Positions 23,762-31,822 of a stretch of 42,804 bases of DNA are shown one piece after another. This DNA is from HGM04593 sp045636125 (lineage in GTDB: Bacteria > Bacteroidota > Bacteroidia > Bacteroidales > Bacteroidaceae). Within the stretch, counting starts at the first letter, position 1, and every line of letters starts with the position of its first letter. Where the stretch lies: positions 1 to 42,804 of the forward strand of contig JAZTWX010000015.1 of NCBI GenBank assembly GCA_045636125.1. Direction: 5' to 3'. The translations under genes and the position numbers were made by a program. The notes beneath the pieces were generated by a model that was not told the DNA's origin, searched no databases, and worked only from the letters and a program-made list of their open reading frames with translations.

Positions 23762-25219
23762 TTATTGTTCTTCGTTGTGGAAAGGCTCGAATTTCGAATC
23801 CTTGTCCTCCCACTCGGGCTTTCTCATTGCATATATGATATAAGGTGCAACCACCACTACAATGCAGCCGATGACAAGCACCGAGTACCACACGCTGTTG
23901 CTGCCCACTGAAATTTGTGCAGGGGGAATAAAGCTCAGTACAAACGCAAGCAAGCTACCCAAGAAACCAACTCCGGCAACAATCCACATAACCCCGTTGC
24001 CTTTGCTGCCCAAACGGAATGGGCGTGGAGTGCTCTTCATGCTGTATCGCAGGTATATCGCGGCTGCAAACATAAGCAGGTACATTATGAGGTAGAGGAG
24101 CACGGTGAGCTGCGAAAGAATCTGGTAGAAACTCTGCACCGACGGCATAACCACAAACAGGAGGCTCAAAAGGGTAACGGCTGCGCCCTGAATGAGGAGT
24201 ATGTTCTTCTGCACGCCAAGCTTGTTTGTTTTCTGCATAAATGGGGGGAGGTAGCCGGCTTTGCCCACTGCAAAGATACCTTTTGAGGGGCCCGACACCC
24301 AGGTGAGCACGCCCGCAAGCACTCCAAAGGCAAGCGCAATTGCTATTATGGGCGACAACCACGATGCGTGAATGTATTTGAAATAGTTATCGAATCCCAC
24401 CAAGAGGCTTTGTGTGAGGTTGATGTCTTTCTGCGGGATAATGATGCCAAGCGCAAAGGTTCCCAATATGAATATTATGACCGTAATTATTGCACCTGTA
24501 AACACTGCGCGAGGATACTCTTTTGCAGGGTTGTTCATATCCTTCACGTGTATACCCGTCATCTCCATACCTGCGTAGAAGAGGAATATTCCCGACGCAA
24601 GAACAAGGTTGTCGAGCTTTGTGATGTTGGGGAAAAAGTCGCCGCCGAAATCCATTTGCGACTCACCGCCCGACACAAGGTAGGCCACGGCAAGAATCAT
24701 AAGCAGGAAGGCGGGGATAATTGTGCCCACAAGGCCACCAATCTTTGCAACCTTGCTCACCCACCCGAGTCCTTTAAGTGAAATGTATGTTGCCACCCAG
24801 TATATTATGAGCACCACGGCAAGCGTGTACACCTTGTTCGACGCAAGTTCCATGTCGTGCGCGTCGTTGCTGCCGATGAACGCAAGCGACACAGCGCCGA
24901 ATGTGAGCACCGTGGGGTACCATATTGTACTTTCCACCCACTGCAGCCAAATGGCGAGGAAGCCTGTGCGTTTGCCGAAAGCCTCGCCCACCCAACGGAA
25001 CACACCGCCTTGCTTGTCCTGGAACATTGCGGCGAGCTCGGCTGCCACAAAGGATGTGGGAATGAGAAAGACTATTGCTGCAAAAAGATAGTAGAAAGCA
25101 GAACTTATTCCATACTCTGCTTCGGCGGGCAGGCCGCGTAACGACACCACAGCCGTTACATTCATAATTGCAAGTGTAATTACACCCAATTTCACGGTTT
25201 TACTCATTGTTGTAGACAT
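23762..25219 (-). CDS. APC family amino-acid permease, GadC-like glutamate/GABA antiporter
   Basis: A 12-helix inner-membrane transporter of 485 residues from the ATG at 25219 (MSTTMSKTVKLG). The upstream part of the open frame (to 25348) is not protein-like and is left out. RGLPAEAEYGISSAFYYLFAA, GGVFRWVGEAFGKRTGFLAI and ESTIWYPTVLTFGAVSLAF closely follow what I recall of the GadC group, which exchanges glutamate for GABA in acid resistance. No glutamate decarboxylase or glutaminase gene lies nearby, so the substrate may differ. A second ATG four codons in is an alternative start. It is downstream of nifJ but separated by a terminator, so it probably has its own promoter. Confidence 0.8.
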   Translation of the reverse strand: MSTTMSKTVKLGVITLAIMNVTAVVSLRGLPAEAEYGISSAFYYLFAAIVFLIPTSFVAAELAAMFQDKQGGVFRWVGEAFGKRTGFLAIWLQWVESTIWYPTVLTFGAVSLAFIGSNDAHDMELASNKVYTLAVVLIIYWVATYISLKGLGWVSKVAKIGGLVGTIIPAFLLMILAVAYLVSGGESQMDFGGDFFPNITKLDNLVLASGIFLFYAGMEMTGIHVKDMNNPAKEYPRAVFTGAIITVIIFILGTFALGIIIPQKDINLTQSLLVGFDNYFKYIHASWLSPIIAIALAFGVLAGVLTWVSGPSKGIFAVGKAGYLPPFMQKTNKLGVQKNILLIQGAAVTLLSLLFVVMPSVQSFYQILSQLTVLLYLIMYLLMFAAAIYLRYSMKSTPRPFRLGSKGNGVMWIVAGVGFLGSLLAFVLSFIPPAQISVGSNSVWYSVLVIGCIVVVVAPYIIYAMRKPEWEDKDSKFEPFHNEEQ

Positions 25220-25306
25220 ATTTAATATATTTATAAGGTTAATGATGCCTTTTAGTGTCCATTTTGAATAACAACGGCCTGCGGCAATTGGTTGCAATGA
25301 GTCCAT

Positions 25307-25340
25307 AAAAAAACAGCAGGCTGCCCGTGTGGGCAGCCTG
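25307..25340 (-). terminator. intrinsic terminator of nifJ
   Basis: On the minus strand a perfect 10-bp stem CAGGCTGCCC/GGGCAGCCTG with a four-base loop (CACA) is followed by CTG and seven T residues, beginning 24 bases after the nifJ stop. Confidence 0.9.
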
Positions 25341-25363
25341 TCGTTCATTATATGTGGGGAGGA

Positions 25364-28300
25364 TTAAGCCTCTTTTTCCCAATCGAGTTTAGCCATACGC
25401 TGGTAGCTTGCATAGCGTTTCTTTGCCATACCCTCGGCAGCGTTGAAGAGCTCTTGTGCCTCTGCGGGGAACTGTTTTGCAAGTGATGCATAACGCACCT
25501 CGCCCTGCAAGAAGTTCTGGAATTTGTCCCACTGGGGCTCTTTGCTGTCGAGTGTGAAAGGGTTCTTGCCCTCTTCCTCGAGCATGGGGTTGTAACGCCA
25601 CAAGTGCCAGTAACCGCACTCAACGGCTGCAGCCTGCTCGGCCTGTGCCTTGCCCATACCCTTCTTGATACCGTGGTTGATACAGGGAGCGTATGCGATT
25701 ACGAGTGAAGGACCGGGATAAGCCTCAGCCTCGCGGATAGCCTTCAAGCACTGGTCGTAGCTTGCACCCATAGCAATCTGGGCAACGTATACGTAACCGT
25801 AAGTTGTGGCAATCATACCAAGGTCTTTCTTGCGGATGCGCTTACCTGAGGCAGCGAACTTGGCGATAGCACCAAGAGGAGTAGACTTAGAAGCCTGACC
25901 ACCGGTGTTAGAGTAAACCTCAGTGTCGAGTACAAGGAGGTTGATGTCCTCGCCCGATGCAATTACGTGGTCGAGACCGCCGTAACCGATATCGTATGAA
26001 GCACCGTCACCACCGATAATCCACTGTGAACGTTTAACGATGTATTGTTTGATGTCAAGGATCTTCTTGCAAGTCTCGCACTCGCTAGCCTCGCAAGCTG
26101 CGATGATTGCAGGAGCGATAGCCTTTGTAACATCGCCGCTGAACTTGTTGTCGAGCCACTGCTGTGCAAGAGCCTTGAGCTCCTCGCTAGCGCAGCTGCA
26201 AGTTGTAAGCTCGGTGAAGAGAGACTCCAGACGCTCGCGCATCTTGTTCTCGGCAAGCTTCATACCAAGACCATACTCGCAGAAGTCCTCGAAGAGTGAG
26301 TTACCCCAAGCGGGACCTTCGCCCTTCTCGTTTGTGCAGTAGGGTGTTGAGGGAACCGAAGCGGTGTAGATTGAAGAACAACCTGTTGCGTTGGCAACAA
26401 TCTCACGCTCACCGAAGAGCTGTGTGATGAGTTTTACATAAGGTGTCTCACCGCAACCTGAACATGCACCAGAGAACTGGAACAAAGGTGTTGCGAACTG
26501 TGAGTTTTTGGGGTTGCTCTTAACGTCGATGAGCTCCTGTTTGCTCTTGACGTTCTTGTAGCAGTAATCCCAGTTGGCAGCCTCGCCGCGCTCCTGCTCC
26601 AGGGGAACCATTGTGAGTGCAGAACCACCGAGTTTGGGGTTACCGGGACATACGTCAACACAGTTACCACAGCCCAAGCAGTCGAGAACGCCAACCTGAA
26701 TGCGGAACTGCATGCCCTTGAATGCTGCGGGAGCCTTCATCTCTATCTTCTCGGCGTTAAGGCCTGCAGCCTCGTTCTCGTCCATTACGAAGGGACGGAT
26801 ACAGCCGTGAGGACAAACGTAAGAACATCTGTTACACTGGATACATTTCTCGGCATCCCATTTGGGAACGAATGCGCTCACGCCACGTTTCTCGTAAGCC
26901 GATGTTCCAAGAGGCCAAGTACCGTCGGCAATCTGCAAGTAAGCAGAAACGGGGAGCTGGTCGCCCTTCTGTGCGTTGATGGGGCGAACGATCTTTGTGA
27001 TGAACTCGGGCTCATCGCGTACCTCCTCAACATCGGCGGGAAGGTTTGCCCAAGCAGCATCGATAGTAAGCTGTTTGTACTCGCCACCGCGGTCAACAGC
27101 TGCATTGTTCTTGTCGACAATGTCCTGGCCTTTCTTGCCGTAAGACTTAACGATGAACTTCTTCATCTGCTCGATAGCAAGGTCAACGGGGATAACCTCT
27201 GTGATGCGGAAGAATGCGCTCTGCAAGATTGTGTTTGTGCGGTTGCCCAAGCCAATCTCCTGTGCAATCTTTGTAGCGTTGATGTAGTAAACAGTGATGT
27301 TGTTCTCGGCGAAATATCTCTTGATATCGTTGGGGAGGTTCTTAACGAGCTCCTCACCCTCCCATACTGTGTTCAAGAGGAATGTACCGCCCTTCTGCAA
27401 ACCACGGATTACATCGTACATACGCAAGTATGCCTGAACGTGGCAAGCTACGAAGTTAGGTGTGTTCACCAAGTATGTAGAACGGATGGGTTTGTCACCG
27501 AAACGCAAGTGTGAGCAGGTGAAACCTCCCGACTTCTTAGAGTCGTAAGAGAAGTAAGCCTGGCAGTGCTTGTCGGTGTTCTCACCGATAATCTTGATAG
27601 AGTTCTTGTTTGCACCTACAGTACCGTCTGCACCGAGACCGTAGAACTTAGCCTCGAACACGCCGTCAACAACTGCAATCTCCTCTTTCTTGGGGAGTGA
27701 AGTGAATGTAACGTCGTCCTCGATACCAACTGTGAAGTGGTTCTTGGGTGTGGGGAGTGCAAGGTTCTCGTAGATTGACATGATAACCGCGGGAGTGGTG
27801 TCGCAAGAACCGATACCGAAGCGGCCGCCAACGATTGTGGGGTTGATGGCTTTGAGCTCCTCGCTGCTTGAGAATGCCTCAACAACGTCGAGGTACAAGG
27901 GCTCACCGTTGCAACCGGGCTCTTTTGTGCGGTCGAGAACAGCAATGCGTTTAACGCTCTTAGGCATAACTGCTGCCAAGTATTTGAGAGAGAAGGGACG
28001 GTAGAGGTGTACGCTAACGAGACCAACTTTCTCGCCTTTCGCTGTGAGGTAGTCGATAGCCTCTTTTGCAGCCTCTGTTGCAGAACCCATAACAATGATT
28101 ACGCGGTCGGCATCCTCGGCACCATAGTATGTGAAGGGAGCGTATTTGCGGCCTGTGATGGCTGAAATCTCGTTCATATACTCTGCTACAATGTCGGGAA
28201 CTGCATCGTAGAACTTGTTTACAACCTCTTTGTGAGCGAAGAATGTCTCGGGCTGCTCGGCTGTACCGCGGATAACGGGAGACATGGGGCTCAAAGCTCT

Positions 28301-28921
28301 GTTGCGGAAAGCCTGGATACCTTCCCAGTCAACAAGGGGAGCGATGTCCTCCTGCTCGAGGAGCTCGATTTTCTGAATTTCGTGTGATGTACGGAAGCCG
28401 TCGAAGAAGTTCAGGAAGGGGATGCGGCTCTTGATGGTTGACAAGTGTGCAACCGCTGCAAGGTCCATAACCTCCTGTACCGAACCCTCGGCAAGCATGG
28501 CGAAACCTGTCTGACGGCAGGCCATAACGTCCATGTGGTCACCGAAGATACTCAATGAGCTACCTGCCAAAGAACGTGCCGATACGTGGAATACGCTGGG
28601 CAACATCTCACCGGCTACTTTGTACATATTGGGGATCATAAGCAACAATCCCTGCGAAGCTGTGAAAGTTGTGGTGAGTGCACCTGCCTGGAGCGAGCCG
28701 TGCAATGCACCTGCTGCGCCACCCTCTGACTGCATTTCCTGTACCAACACTGTCTCGCCGAAGAGGTTCTTACGGCCCTGTGCAGCCCATTCGTCAACAT
28801 ACTCCGCCATTGTAGATGAGGGAGTGATGGGGTAGATGGCTGCTACCTCGGAAAACATGTACGCAATGTGAGCTGCGGCCTGGTTTCCGTCACAAGTGAT
28901 AAATTTCTTTGCTTTTGTCAT
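25364..28921 (-). CDS. nifJ: pyruvate:ferredoxin (flavodoxin) oxidoreductase
   Basis: Converts pyruvate and CoA to acetyl-CoA and CO2 while reducing ferredoxin, the anaerobic alternative to pyruvate dehydrogenase. The single-chain, 1185-residue form has all domains in order. The N-terminal pyruvate/TPP pyrimidine domain has FSEVAAIYPITPSSTMAEYVDEW. A domain II follows (VIIVMGSATEAAKEAIDYL), then the gamma domain. A two-cluster ferredoxin domain has CIQCNRCSYVCPHGC (near 692) and CLGCGNCVDVCPGNP (near 740). The C-terminal TPP-binding domain has GDGASYDIGYGG and NTGGQASKSTPLGA (near 970-1010). The ATG at 28921 gives the usual family start; the frame runs further upstream but that part is not conserved-looking. 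A proximal cluster motif (SGACSGCGETPY) is also present. Codon bias is high. Confidence 0.97.
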   Translation of the reverse strand: MTKAKKFITCDGNQAAAHIAYMFSEVAAIYPITPSSTMAEYVDEWAAQGRKNLFGETVLVQEMQSEGGAAGALHGSLQAGALTTTFTASQGLLLMIPNMYKVAGEMLPSVFHVSARSLAGSSLSIFGDHMDVMACRQTGFAMLAEGSVQEVMDLAAVAHLSTIKSRIPFLNFFDGFRTSHEIQKIELLEQEDIAPLVDWEGIQAFRNRALSPMSPVIRGTAEQPETFFAHKEVVNKFYDAVPDIVAEYMNEISAITGRKYAPFTYYGAEDADRVIIVMGSATEAAKEAIDYLTAKGEKVGLVSVHLYRPFSLKYLAAVMPKSVKRIAVLDRTKEPGCNGEPLYLDVVEAFSSSEELKAINPTIVGGRFGIGSCDTTPAVIMSIYENLALPTPKNHFTVGIEDDVTFTSLPKKEEIAVVDGVFEAKFYGLGADGTVGANKNSIKIIGENTDKHCQAYFSYDSKKSGGFTCSHLRFGDKPIRSTYLVNTPNFVACHVQAYLRMYDVIRGLQKGGTFLLNTVWEGEELVKNLPNDIKRYFAENNITVYYINATKIAQEIGLGNRTNTILQSAFFRITEVIPVDLAIEQMKKFIVKSYGKKGQDIVDKNNAAVDRGGEYKQLTIDAAWANLPADVEEVRDEPEFITKIVRPINAQKGDQLPVSAYLQIADGTWPLGTSAYEKRGVSAFVPKWDAEKCIQCNRCSYVCPHGCIRPFVMDENEAAGLNAEKIEMKAPAAFKGMQFRIQVGVLDCLGCGNCVDVCPGNPKLGGSALTMVPLEQERGEAANWDYCYKNVKSKQELIDVKSNPKNSQFATPLFQFSGACSGCGETPYVKLITQLFGEREIVANATGCSSIYTASVPSTPYCTNEKGEGPAWGNSLFEDFCEYGLGMKLAENKMRERLESLFTELTTCSCASEELKALAQQWLDNKFSGDVTKAIAPAIIAACEASECETCKKILDIKQYIVKRSQWIIGGDGASYDIGYGGLDHVIASGEDINLLVLDTEVYSNTGGQASKSTPLGAIAKFAASGKRIRKKDLGMIATTYGYVYVAQIAMGASYDQCLKAIREAEAYPGPSLVIAYAPCINHGIKKGMGKAQAEQAAAVECGYWHLWRYNPMLEEEGKNPFTLDSKEPQWDKFQNFLQGEVRYASLAKQFPAEAQELFNAAEGMAKKRYASYQRMAKLDWEKEA

Positions 28922-29030
28922 AATGCAATTAGGTTTATGAAAAAATAAAAATTTGTTCGTTTGATGCTGCTGCACGCCCTTCATCTGCGGCTTTTGCCGT
29001 AAACAGCAGGAGTACAGCCATAAAATCATA

Positions 29031-29038
29031 CAAAAATA
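29031..29038 (-). promoter_or_regulatory. promoter of nifJ (-7 element)
   Basis: TATTTTTG on the minus strand matches TAnnTTTG exactly; transcription would start near 29025 and give a leader of about 104 bases, longer than for most genes here. The 28922-29030 leader holds no hairpin that I can recognise as a terminator or riboswitch. Confidence 0.55.
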
Positions 29039-29048
29039 CATATTAATT

Positions 29049-29069
29049 GGGAATAAATCCCATAAATGG
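29049..29069. promoter_or_regulatory. nested dyads between divergent nifJ and GHL10 promoters (operator candidate)
   Basis: GGGA-ATAAA-TCCC at 29049-29061 overlaps a second symmetric sequence CCATAAATGG at 29060-29069. Both lie in the roughly 45 bases between the two divergent -7 elements, where the -33 regions of both promoters must sit. A bound regulator here could control both directions. No regulator is identified. Confidence 0.35.
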
Positions 29070-29083
29070 TACCTAAAAATGAT

Positions 29084-29091
29084 TACTTTTG
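29084..29091 (+). promoter_or_regulatory. promoter of the GHL10-family gene (-7 element)
   Basis: TACTTTTG matches TAnnTTTG exactly. It overlaps the ATG at 29079, arguing that translation begins at a later ATG. The predicted transcript start near 29098 leaves only about 8 bases before the ATG at 29106, so this mRNA may be almost leaderless. Confidence 0.5.
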
Positions 29092-29105
29092 TGATATTTT
29101 TATTT

Positions 29106-30779
29106 ATGGGACAACTTTTCAGCAAAATATTTTTACTGTTTATGCTGCTGCCGCAACTTCTTGTGGCTGCAGCCGATAGTGCGCCGAAGCACGAATACCG
29201 TGCCGTGTGGCTCACCGTGATTGAAAATCTCGACTGGCCTTCGACGCAGGTGAAAGTACCATCGGACACCCTGCGCCAGCAGCGCGAGCTTGTGCAGATG
29301 CTCGACTCCTTGCAGACTCTTGGCGTGAATACCGTGCTTCTGCAAACTCGCGTGAGGGGCAATGTAATATACCCGTCGGCCATAGAGCCGTTTACGGGTG
29401 TGCTCACGGGCGTGGAGGGGAAAAATCCCGGTTACGATGCGCTTGCTTTTGCAATTGAGGAGTGCCATAAACGCTCAATGCAGTTGCACGCCTGGGTGGT
29501 AACCTTTCCGCTCGGTAAGGCCGATCACGTGAAGCGTATGGGCTCGCAGTCGCTCCCGCGCAAGAAACGTGGCCTCTGCACCTTCTACGACGGCAGCTGG
29601 TATATGGAGCCCGGCGAGCCCGAAACGGCCGTGTATATATGCAATCTTGTGGCCGAAATAACAGAAAAATACAATATCGACGGCCTGCACCTCGACTATG
29701 TGCGTTACCCCGACCGCACCACCGGTTACCCCGACGGAAAGCTCTACCGCCGTTACGGTGGCGGCCTCTCGCTGGCCTCCTGGCGACGCGCCAACGTAAC
29801 CCGCATTGCAAAAATGGTGCACGACACGGTCAAGGCCATAAAGCCGTGGGTGCGAGTGAGTTGTGCCCCTCTTGGGAAGTATCACGACCTTGCCGCTTAC
29901 AGCTCTAAAGGGTGGAACGCCCGCGAGACGGTGTTCCAGGAGGCACAAGACTGGTTGCGCGACGGCTTTATGGATATTCTCTTCCCGATGCTCTATTTCC
30001 GCGGTAACAATTTCTACCCCTTTGTGCTCGATTGGCAGGAAAATTCCTACGGCCGTCACATTGTGCCCGGTGTGGGCGTGTACCGCCTGTTGCCCGAGTA
30101 CGGCGGTTGGCCCGCAACGGAATTCTCGCGCCAGCTTTTCACAACCCGCGCGGCAGGTGCAGCGGGAACAGCGCTTTTCCGTGCGCGCCACATATACGAA
30201 AATGCAGCCTCGGCAGCCGATATTTACACGGCTGTCTATCGCGGTAAGGCCCTTGTGCCTCCTCTCGAGTGGGCCACGGCACCGTTGCCTGCCGCCCCCT
30301 CGCCCCTCTCCGTTGAAAGGGTGGGCGACAGCCTGCGCATTGAGTGGCAGTGTGTGGCAGCAGCCGAGAACCACCCCGCCGTGCGCTATAATCTCTATGC
30401 CGCATTCGGCGACAGTGTGGATGTTGATGATGCTGCCAACCTGTTGCAGGTGAACCTTGCCGATACTGTTTTTGTGTGGCCCTGCCGCACAGGAAAGGCC
30501 GTGTCGGTAGCCGTTACCGCTGTCGATGCCTACGGGCGCGAGAGTGTTGCGGCGCGCGGCAGTGTGCCGGCGTTCTACAACCGCACCACTGAAATTCTCT
30601 TGCCCGAGCCTTTCTCTTGGGGCCAGCGGTTGCGCGTATACGATCTTTGCGGCAAGCTCATTTGCGAGGAGCGTTACTCCACCCGAGTTGGTGTGCGGGC
30701 ATTGCCTCACGGCCATTATCGTCTTGTGGTTGTCGACCGCGACGGGGCAGTGCTGCACAGCGAGTATTTCAAAAAATAA
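29106..30779 (+). CDS. GHL10 (glycosyl-hydrolase-like 10, YngK type) exported protein with T9SS-like tail
   Basis: Exported protein of about 557 residues. The signal peptide (GQLFSKIFLLFMLLPQLLVAAA) follows the chosen ATG. The GHL10 barrel starts HEYRAVWLTVIENLDWPS and includes LGVNTVLLQTRVRG, YNIDGLHLDYVRYPD (a conserved Asp-containing strand), RVSCAPLGKY and MDILFPMLYFRGNNF. These enzymes are thought to act on peptidoglycan or related glycans; the activity here is not shown. A fibronectin-III-like domain occupies about 385-490 (SPLSVERVGDSLRIEW). The last 70 residues resemble a type IX secretion C-terminal domain (LRVYDLCGKLIC, then LPHGHYRLVVVDRDGAVLHSEYFKK). A start at 29079 would overlap the -7 element. 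Confidence 0.82.
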   Translation: MGQLFSKIFLLFMLLPQLLVAAADSAPKHEYRAVWLTVIENLDWPSTQVKVPSDTLRQQRELVQMLDSLQTLGVNTVLLQTRVRGNVIYPSAIEPFTGVLTGVEGKNPGYDALAFAIEECHKRSMQLHAWVVTFPLGKADHVKRMGSQSLPRKKRGLCTFYDGSWYMEPGEPETAVYICNLVAEITEKYNIDGLHLDYVRYPDRTTGYPDGKLYRRYGGGLSLASWRRANVTRIAKMVHDTVKAIKPWVRVSCAPLGKYHDLAAYSSKGWNARETVFQEAQDWLRDGFMDILFPMLYFRGNNFYPFVLDWQENSYGRHIVPGVGVYRLLPEYGGWPATEFSRQLFTTRAAGAAGTALFRARHIYENAASAADIYTAVYRGKALVPPLEWATAPLPAAPSPLSVERVGDSLRIEWQCVAAAENHPAVRYNLYAAFGDSVDVDDAANLLQVNLADTVFVWPCRTGKAVSVAVTAVDAYGRESVAARGSVPAFYNRTTEILLPEPFSWGQRLRVYDLCGKLICEERYSTRVGVRALPHGHYRLVVVDRDGAVLHSEYFKK

Positions 30780-30846
30780 TGGGAGCGGCTAAGCCGTTTG
30801 CCGCGTTACGCAAGCCTTGAACCTCGTTTCCTGTTTGCTAAAATAG

Positions 30847-30884
30847 AGCAAGAGGATGACTCAAATTTGAGACATCCTCTTGCT
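30847..30884. terminator. palindromic hairpin between convergent genes
   Basis: A near-perfect 38-base palindrome: AGCAAGAGGATG, CTCAAATTTGAG and CATCCTCTTGCT, with single mismatched A residues between blocks. On the minus strand CTATTTTAG follows. It lies between the GHL10 gene and mlaD and is probably a bidirectional terminator, though U tracts are weak. The rest of 30780-30924 holds nothing recognisable. Confidence 0.6.
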
Positions 30885-30924
30885 GTAAATTGGTGTATCG
30901 TTGAAAGCCGGTAACTCTCTTTTC

Positions 30925-31821
30925 TTATTCTTTCTTGCCGCCGAAAATTGAAAAATGAACGTAACGCTTGGGGTTCTTTTTGAGGTCGGTGAGCAGTGCA
31001 TTTGCTGCCTCGCAAGTGCTGTCGAGCTTGTTGTAGAGAGCATCGTCCTTCAGGAGCTTCCCGGCTGTTCCCTCGCCTTTGTTGAGCGTGCTTGTTATGC
31101 TTTCGAGGTTCGCGATTGTACCCTCGAGCGATGCAACAATCTTCTTGTAGTCGGCTTCGCTCAGTTGCGACGACACGGCAAGAATATCCTCCTCAATCTT
31201 CACAATGCGCTCCGTTATTTGCGGAATATCGTTTGCAAGCAGGCTGTTGAGCTCGCTTGTTGTTGTCTTCAGCGACTCGGTGAGCTGTGCGCTGTTCTCA
31301 ATGGTTGCGTCGAGCGCGGGGCTTGCGAGTATGCGGTTGAGCGATACAAGAATGGAATCGATCTTGGGAATCATTGTGTTAATGGTGGGTACAACGTCGC
31401 CCATATCTCCCATAACGCCCTTGTTGAGGCGTCCTTTTATTGTGTCGCCTGGGGTAATAAATCCCTCACCTTTGCCGGTGATAATGCTTATGTCGCTACC
31501 GCCCAGCATATGGTTGTTGATTTCGGCATAGCTGCCGCCGGGCAGGCGCAGGCGCTTGTCTATCTCAATGGTTACAATGAGGTTTTCAATGTTGTCGTAA
31601 TCGTATGAAATGTGCTGCACATTGCCCGCCTTAAAGCCGTTGAGATATACGGGGCTTGAACTTGAAATCTGTCCTATGTTGTTGAATTTCACATAGTAGG
31701 TGTCACCATCCTTGAAAAGGTTGATGCCCTTGAAAAAGTTTATCATCAGGTAAATGAGCAGCAGGGCTATAATGCCCACGGCTCCCACCAATAACTCTTT
31801 TTTCAATACCTTGTTGCTCAT
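30925..31821 (-). CDS. MlaD/MCE family protein
   Basis: A 298-residue protein of the mammalian-cell-entry type, which carries lipids between inner and outer membranes. One N-terminal helix (about 10-30, LLVGAVGIIALLLIYLMINF) is followed by the MCE domain (about 36-120: YYVKFNNIGQISSSSPVYLNGFKAGNV and the LPGGSYAEINNHMLGGSDISI segment). The remaining 150 residues are helical (SLKTTTSELNSLLANDIPQ), as in proteins that form long tubes. Its ATG is 2 bases after the amidase stop. The ABC permease and ATPase partners (MlaE, MlaF) are not in the window, so they must lie elsewhere if this works as an Mla system. Confidence 0.88.
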   Translation of the reverse strand: MSNKVLKKELLVGAVGIIALLLIYLMINFFKGINLFKDGDTYYVKFNNIGQISSSSPVYLNGFKAGNVQHISYDYDNIENLIVTIEIDKRLRLPGGSYAEINNHMLGGSDISIITGKGEGFITPGDTIKGRLNKGVMGDMGDVVPTINTMIPKIDSILVSLNRILASPALDATIENSAQLTESLKTTTSELNSLLANDIPQITERIVKIEEDILAVSSQLSEADYKKIVASLEGTIANLESITSTLNKGEGTAGKLLKDDALYNKLDSTCEAANALLTDLKKNPKRYVHFSIFGGKKE

Positions 31822-31822
31822 A

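Noticed and set aside
25220..25348. N-terminal extension of the amino-acid permease
   Set aside because: The first 43 residues do not resemble the family, include the terminator region of nifJ and precede the natural GadC-like start at 25219.
28922..29407. 162-residue N-terminal extension of the nifJ frame
   Set aside because: It crosses the nifJ promoter and runs antisense to the divergent GHL10 gene. The family start at 28921 gives the expected length.
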